Program-made: the position numbers and the translations under genes | Assembly: GCF_000383975.1 (NCBI RefSeq) | Contig: NZ_KB913017.1 | Coordinates: 248,001 to 312,000, forward strand | DNA length: 64,000 nt | Reading direction: 5' to 3' | Origin: Natronorubrum tibetense GA33 | GTDB taxonomy: Archaea; Halobacteriota; Halobacteria; Halobacteriales; Natrialbaceae | Part shown: in pieces, positions 60,527 to 64,000 of the stretch | Position numbering within the stretch: the stretch's first letter is position 1 | Layout of the letters: every line of letters starts with the position of its first letter | The notes under the pieces: generated by a model | What the model was told of the DNA's origin: nothing | Databases searched by the model: none | Seen by the model: only the letters and a program-made list of their open reading frames with translations

Positions 60527-61504
60527 TTACTCGTGACCGGAGACGGGAACCGGCTCGTACGGCTCCTCGAGGTACGCCATATCCGACTCCGACAACGAAA
60601 TCTCGAGGGCCTCGACGGCCTGCTCTAAATGTTCGACGCTGGTTGTGCCGATGATCGGTGTGTCGACCCACGCTTTGTGCAACAGCCACGCGAGCGAGAT
60701 CTGGGCCATCGTGACGCCCTTTTCGGCGGCAACCTCCGCCACGCGCTCGTTGATCTCCTGCCCGCCACCCTCCCGGTAGGGGTGTTCGTACATGTGCTCC
60801 TCCGTCTCCCCGCGTTTCGTGGCGTCGATTTCCTCGTGCGGACGCGTGAGGTAGCCGCGAGCCAGCGGGGACCACGGCATCACGCCGACGCCCTCCTTCC
60901 CACAGAGGGGCAGCATCTCCCGTTCCTCCTCACGGTAGACGAGGTTGTAGTGGTTCTGCATCGTCTGGAATCGCTCGAGTCCCAGCCTATCGCTCGCGTG
61001 CAACGCGTCGGCGAACTGGTGGGCCCACATCGAGGAGGCCCCGATGTAGCGGACGTGACCGCGACGGACGGCGTCGTCGAGCGCTCGCAGTGTCTGGTCG
61101 ATAGGTGTCTTGGAATCCCAGCGGTGTGGCTGGTAGAGATCGATCGTCTCCACCCCGAGTCGCTCGCGGCTGGCCGCGAGCTCCTGTTCGATCGCCTTTC
61201 GAGAGAGCCCGCCCGAGTTCGGGTCGTCCTCGCGCATCCGAAAGAATCCCTTCGTCGCGACGACCTGTGCGTCCCGGTCGTAGCCCTCGAGCGCCTCCCC
61301 CAGCACGCGTTCAGACTCGCCTCGCGAGTACATGTTCGCCGTATCGAAGAAGTTGATCCCGAGGTCGATCGCGCGCTCGATGATCTCCTCGCTCTCCTCC
61401 TCGTCGAGCACCCACTCGCGCCAGTCGCTCGAGCCGAAACTCATACAGCCCAGACAGAGGCGGCTGACTTTCATGCCGGTTGAACCGAGTGTCGTGTACT
61501 CCAT
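60527..61504 (-). CDS. Aldo/keto reductase
   Basis: 325 residues from ATG 61504 (MEYTTLGSTGMKVSRLC). The (beta/alpha)8 AKR pattern is clear: GINFFDTANMYSRGESERVLG (catalytic Asp and Tyr, about residues 48-68), the Lys in VVATKGFFRM, IDLYQPHRWDSKTPIDQTL with the His, and WSPLARGYLTRP. The NADP-binding end is VDTPIIGTTSVEHLEQAVEA. It reduces aldehydes or ketones with NADPH; the substrate is unknown. Monocistronic. Confidence 0.92.
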   Translation of the reverse strand: MEYTTLGSTGMKVSRLCLGCMSFGSSDWREWVLDEEESEEIIERAIDLGINFFDTANMYSRGESERVLGEALEGYDRDAQVVATKGFFRMREDDPNSGGLSRKAIEQELAASRERLGVETIDLYQPHRWDSKTPIDQTLRALDDAVRRGHVRYIGASSMWAHQFADALHASDRLGLERFQTMQNHYNLVYREEEREMLPLCGKEGVGVMPWSPLARGYLTRPHEEIDATKRGETEEHMYEHPYREGGGQEINERVAEVAAEKGVTMAQISLAWLLHKAWVDTPIIGTTSVEHLEQAVEALEISLSESDMAYLEEPYEPVPVSGHE

Positions 61505-61648
61505 ACCCTCGAGACGCTCCCCGAACAAAAAACAGTACGTGGTACGGCAACGTGGAACGTGGCTGTCCTCCATGACGGCCCGCGAACCGACTGATCGTCT
61601 CAAAACCCGTTATTTTTAGTTATTTCAACCAAAACCCTCGGTCGAGGT

Positions 61649-61741
61649 ATGACGGAAGAAACGAACGACCGAGACGCGAATCGCAACGACGACGGTGGGA
61701 TCGTCTCGCGAATCAAAGGCGTGTTCAGTCGCGACGACTGA
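61649..61741 (+). CDS. Candidate 30-residue microprotein
   Basis: An open frame of 30 residues from ATG 61649 (MTEETNDRDANRNDDGG) ending with IVSRIKGVFSRDD. Acidic hydrophilic start, then a short amphipathic helix. An AT-rich TTATTTTTAGTTATTT (61609-61624) lies about 30 bp upstream and may be a TATA region. Coding composition is good, but at this length chance cannot be excluded. No function can be proposed. Confidence 0.4.
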   Translation: MTEETNDRDANRNDDGGIVSRIKGVFSRDD

Positions 61742-61866
61742 AGACGGCCGCGCTCGGCCGTCGCCGTCCGTCACCGCCGTTTTTTCACGCGCAAACGAAC
61801 AGTCACGTCTCCGCCGATCGATTGGCGACCCCGTCGACTCCGTCGGCAACTGGTGGCCCCGTCGAT

Positions 61867-62322
61867 TCAGACGATCCCTCTGACCAACGACCCGAGTACG
61901 GGCAACCCGAACGCGCTCGCGACGACGAGATAGACGACCGGCGTCGTCTCGAGGACGGTCCACGCCGATCCCCCGAGCGCGAGCGCGAAGACGACGAGGA
62001 CGAGGAGTCCGAAGCCGACCGCGCCGACGACGCCCCGTCGCAGAGACGGCGAGACGAACGCCACGAACGCCCCGCCGAGGACGAGACCGAACCAGTGGAG
62101 CCACGACGCCAGCAGTCCGAGGACGACCGCGACGACGACGGCGACGGCGTGTGTCCGCGGCTCGGTTCTGGCCCGCTCGAGGACGGCCCGGCTGCGCTCG
62201 AGGACAGTCCCGTCGTGTTCGACGGTCCCGTTTTCGGAACCGTCGTCCTCGAGCGGCCCGTCGGCGGCCTCCGTCTCGGTCGCCTCGTTCGTCCCGTTCT
62301 CGTCCGATCCGCTCGTGCTCAC
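61867..62322 (-). CDS. Membrane protein with acidic N-terminus, partner of the penicillin-acylase gene
   Basis: 151 residues. The first ~55 residues are acidic and Ser/Thr/Glu-rich; then come three to four hydrophobic helices (AVAVVVAVVLGLLASWLHWF, FGLLVLVVFALALG and VVYLVVASAFGLPVLGSLV). No catalytic motif. Its start overlaps the stop of the upstream acylase by four bases, so it is cotranscribed and may be a membrane factor for it. Role unknown. Confidence 0.75.
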   Translation of the reverse strand: MSTSGSDENGTNEATETEAADGPLEDDGSENGTVEHDGTVLERSRAVLERARTEPRTHAVAVVVAVVLGLLASWLHWFGLVLGGAFVAFVSPSLRRGVVGAVGFGLLVLVVFALALGGSAWTVLETTPVVYLVVASAFGLPVLGSLVRGIV

Positions 62323-64000
62323 GACGATCCCTCCGTGAACGAGACGGTGACGTCGGCTTCAGTCGTCAGCGCCATCGGTTTCTGGTCGTTGTCGATCCAG
62401 CGCTCGAACTGGTCACCGTAGTGGGCGGAGAAGTAGTCGCCCGAGTTTCCGCCGGGGAGAATCGCCGTCGCCTCGCCGCCGGGTTCGACGACCATCCGCC
62501 AACTCGAGCCGACGGCGCTCCCGACGCGGTAGTTGTCGACCGTCGCGCGCGAGCCGTCGAGCGGCCGTTCGTCGTAGTTGAGAAACGCGGCCTCAACGCC
62601 GAAGGGATGTTCGATCGCCCGCGTCGTGTTCCAGTCGCCGTAGCGCTCCCACCCCTCGTCGTCGATCTCGTCCAGCGCGGCGTCGAGTGCCTCGAACATC
62701 GTCTCCTCGCGCGACCGGCCCGCGTAGAGGTCGCTGTCGGCCGAGAGCGTTGCGACCACCCAGTCGTTCGGATAGTACGAGTCGTCGAGATCTGCCTCCT
62801 CGAACTGAGGCTCGACCGTCAGTCGCCGGAAGTAATCCATCCATCGGGCGAACAGGAGTGCGCCCTCCTCGCCGCGGTCCATTCGCCGGTTCCAATCCTC
62901 GAGCGTCGCTGCGGCGTCCGCGAGTCGGTCGGCGGGGTCCCGATCCTCGACGACCTCGAGCAGTTCGGGAAGGAGTTGATCCGCTCGACCGTCGCGGGTG
63001 TCGGACTGGAGGTCGCGGTGGAACTCGAGATCCGTCCCCTCACCGTTCTCGACCGCCTCGTCCAGTCGGTCGTAGATGCGAGCGCCGCGATAGGGCGAGG
63101 CGTAGGCCACGCCGATGTAGTGTTCGGGGTCGTCGACGACGCGCTGGTTGGCCGTCGCGAGTACGTCGGGATCAATCGCGTGGGGCTTCTCTTCGAAGGG
63201 GACGAAGCCGTCCCACGAAGACTCGCCGAACGGGGTGAATCCCTCCCACTCGCCCTCGCCCACGGAGCCGTCGAAGAGCCGGTTGCCGGCTACCTCCTCC
63301 CCGTCGATCGTTCGGATCGGGAGCTGTCCCGTCGCGTAGTACAGCGTCCGCCCGTCGACATCCGCGTAGACGAGGTTTTGCGTCGGGAGGTCGAACTTGC
63401 GGGTCGACTCGAGCAACTCTTCGAGCCCGTCGCTACGGCCGAACTCGTCGATCGCCTCGGTCGTCCGCGTGGCGGTGTGGCCGGTCCAGGCGATGCCGAC
63501 GGTCCGTTCCTCGCGCTCGAGCACCGGTCCGTGGACGGTCTTTCTGATCGTGATCGTCCAGTTCTCCGAACCGGCGACGGCGAGTTCGCGCTCCTCGCGG
63601 TCGAACTCCCGCCACTCGTCGTCGTATAGATACCGTTCACCAGCTTCGTCGAGATCGTACCGATAACAGTCGAGGACATCCGCGCCGACGTTGGTAAACG
63701 ACCACGTCCCCGAGTCGTTGGCGCCCGCAATAACGAACGGCACGCCCGGGAACGTCGCGCCCCGAACCGATCGCTCGGGCGTCTCGACGCGCTGTTCGTA
63801 CCACAGCGGCGGCGTCATCAGGGTGAGGTGGGGATCGTAGGCGACGATCGGTCGGCCGCTCTCCGTGTGCATTCCCGAGACGACCCAGCTGTTCGAACCC
63901 ACGCCGGTCGGCGACTCGTATCTCGAGAGCCAGTTCGTCAGACCGTCGCCTACGGCACCGGCCGTCTCGGATCCGTCATCGTCACCATCGCCATCGCTGC
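62319..64000 (-). CDS. Penicillin-acylase-family (Ntn) hydrolase, 5' end outside window
   Basis: The frame is open to the window edge, so the N-terminal part (signal and alpha chain) is missing; at least 560 residues are visible. GVGSNSWVVSGMHTESGRPI marks the start of the beta chain, whose first Ser is the nucleophile of this family. Further family features are YDPHLTLMTPPLWYE, FTNVGADVLDCYRYD, GPVLEREERTVGIAWTGHTA and SGDYFSAHYGDQFERW near the C-terminus. Enzymes of this family cleave amides such as penicillins or acyl-homoserine lactones; the natural substrate here is unknown. Coupled to the membrane protein gene downstream. Confidence 0.9.
   Translation of the reverse strand, partial: SDGDGDDDGSETAGAVGDGLTNWLSRYESPTGVGSNSWVVSGMHTESGRPIVAYDPHLTLMTPPLWYEQRVETPERSVRGATFPGVPFVIAGANDSGTWSFTNVGADVLDCYRYDLDEAGERYLYDDEWREFDREERELAVAGSENWTITIRKTVHGPVLEREERTVGIAWTGHTATRTTEAIDEFGRSDGLEELLESTRKFDLPTQNLVYADVDGRTLYYATGQLPIRTIDGEEVAGNRLFDGSVGEGEWEGFTPFGESSWDGFVPFEEKPHAIDPDVLATANQRVVDDPEHYIGVAYASPYRGARIYDRLDEAVENGEGTDLEFHRDLQSDTRDGRADQLLPELLEVVEDRDPADRLADAAATLEDWNRRMDRGEEGALLFARWMDYFRRLTVEPQFEEADLDDSYYPNDWVVATLSADSDLYAGRSREETMFEALDAALDEIDDEGWERYGDWNTTRAIEHPFGVEAAFLNYDERPLDGSRATVDNYRVGSAVGSSWRMVVEPGGEATAILPGGNSGDYFSAHYGDQFERWIDNDQKPMALTTEADVTVSFTEGSS

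Overview
The window is GC-rich DNA from a haloarchaeon. Predicted proteins are strongly acidic, many genes start leaderless 26-30 bp after a TATA box, and there are a TFB, an archaeal proteasome beta subunit, a GTP cyclohydrolase III and many tiny CPxC zinc-ribbon proteins. A complete methylaspartate-cycle gene set and very frequent CTCGAG suggest the Natrialbales (Haloterrigena/Natrinema/Natrialba-like); this placement is inference.

Layout. 0-4.3 kb: a HAD phosphatase (cut by the window edge), a MITE-like inverted repeat, a SHOCT membrane protein, small zinc-ribbon proteins and an MFS transporter. 4.5-8.4 kb: a 1,295-residue protein joining an actin/Hsp70-like ATPase head to about 800 residues of coiled coil and a C-terminal membrane anchor; it is the most unusual single gene. 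8.5-13 kb: MOSC protein, HalOD1 protein, dUTPase/dCTP-deaminase-like protein, membrane alpha/beta hydrolase and decayed coding remnants. 13-19 kb (minus strand): enoyl-CoA hydratase and acyl-CoA ligase, then a 2-oxoacid dehydrogenase operon (E1alpha, E1beta, free lipoyl protein, E2 catalytic protein) with no E3. 19-27 kb: UspA-PepSY-like fusion, a Tat-exported protein, an ACR3-type carrier, tRNA-Thr, GNAT, pgk, a CBS protein, GTP cyclohydrolase III and a DUF5785-like protein.

27-33 kb is a defence-type island: a candidate structured RNA, an McrB-like AAA+ protein with two EVE/PUA-like reader domains, an McrC-like partner with a PD-(D/E)XK motif, and an MNT/HEPN toxin-antitoxin pair whose HEPN gene has an in-frame stop. 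33-39.6 kb holds the methylaspartate-cycle cluster: mct diverging from mamA-mamB-mal-mch-mcl, converting glutamate to methylaspartate, mesaconate, mesaconyl-CoA, methylmalyl-CoA and then glyoxylate plus propionyl-CoA. An IS1341-type tnpB element with a divergent small gene lies directly after mcl.

41-64 kb: a second Tat protein related to the one at 20 kb, tRNA-Ser with a hairpin element like the one beside tRNA-Thr, and mostly housekeeping or conserved haloarchaeal genes (UDG-like, phasin-like HhH protein, Mrp ATPase, beta-CASP-like hydrolase, eIF2B-like protein, DUF389, ThuA and Gfo/Idh pair, psmB, DUF555, XRE-CBS, wHTH regulator, TFB, aldo/keto reductase). It ends in a penicillin-acylase-family gene cut by the window edge. 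Functions are read from motifs and context; no database search was possible.
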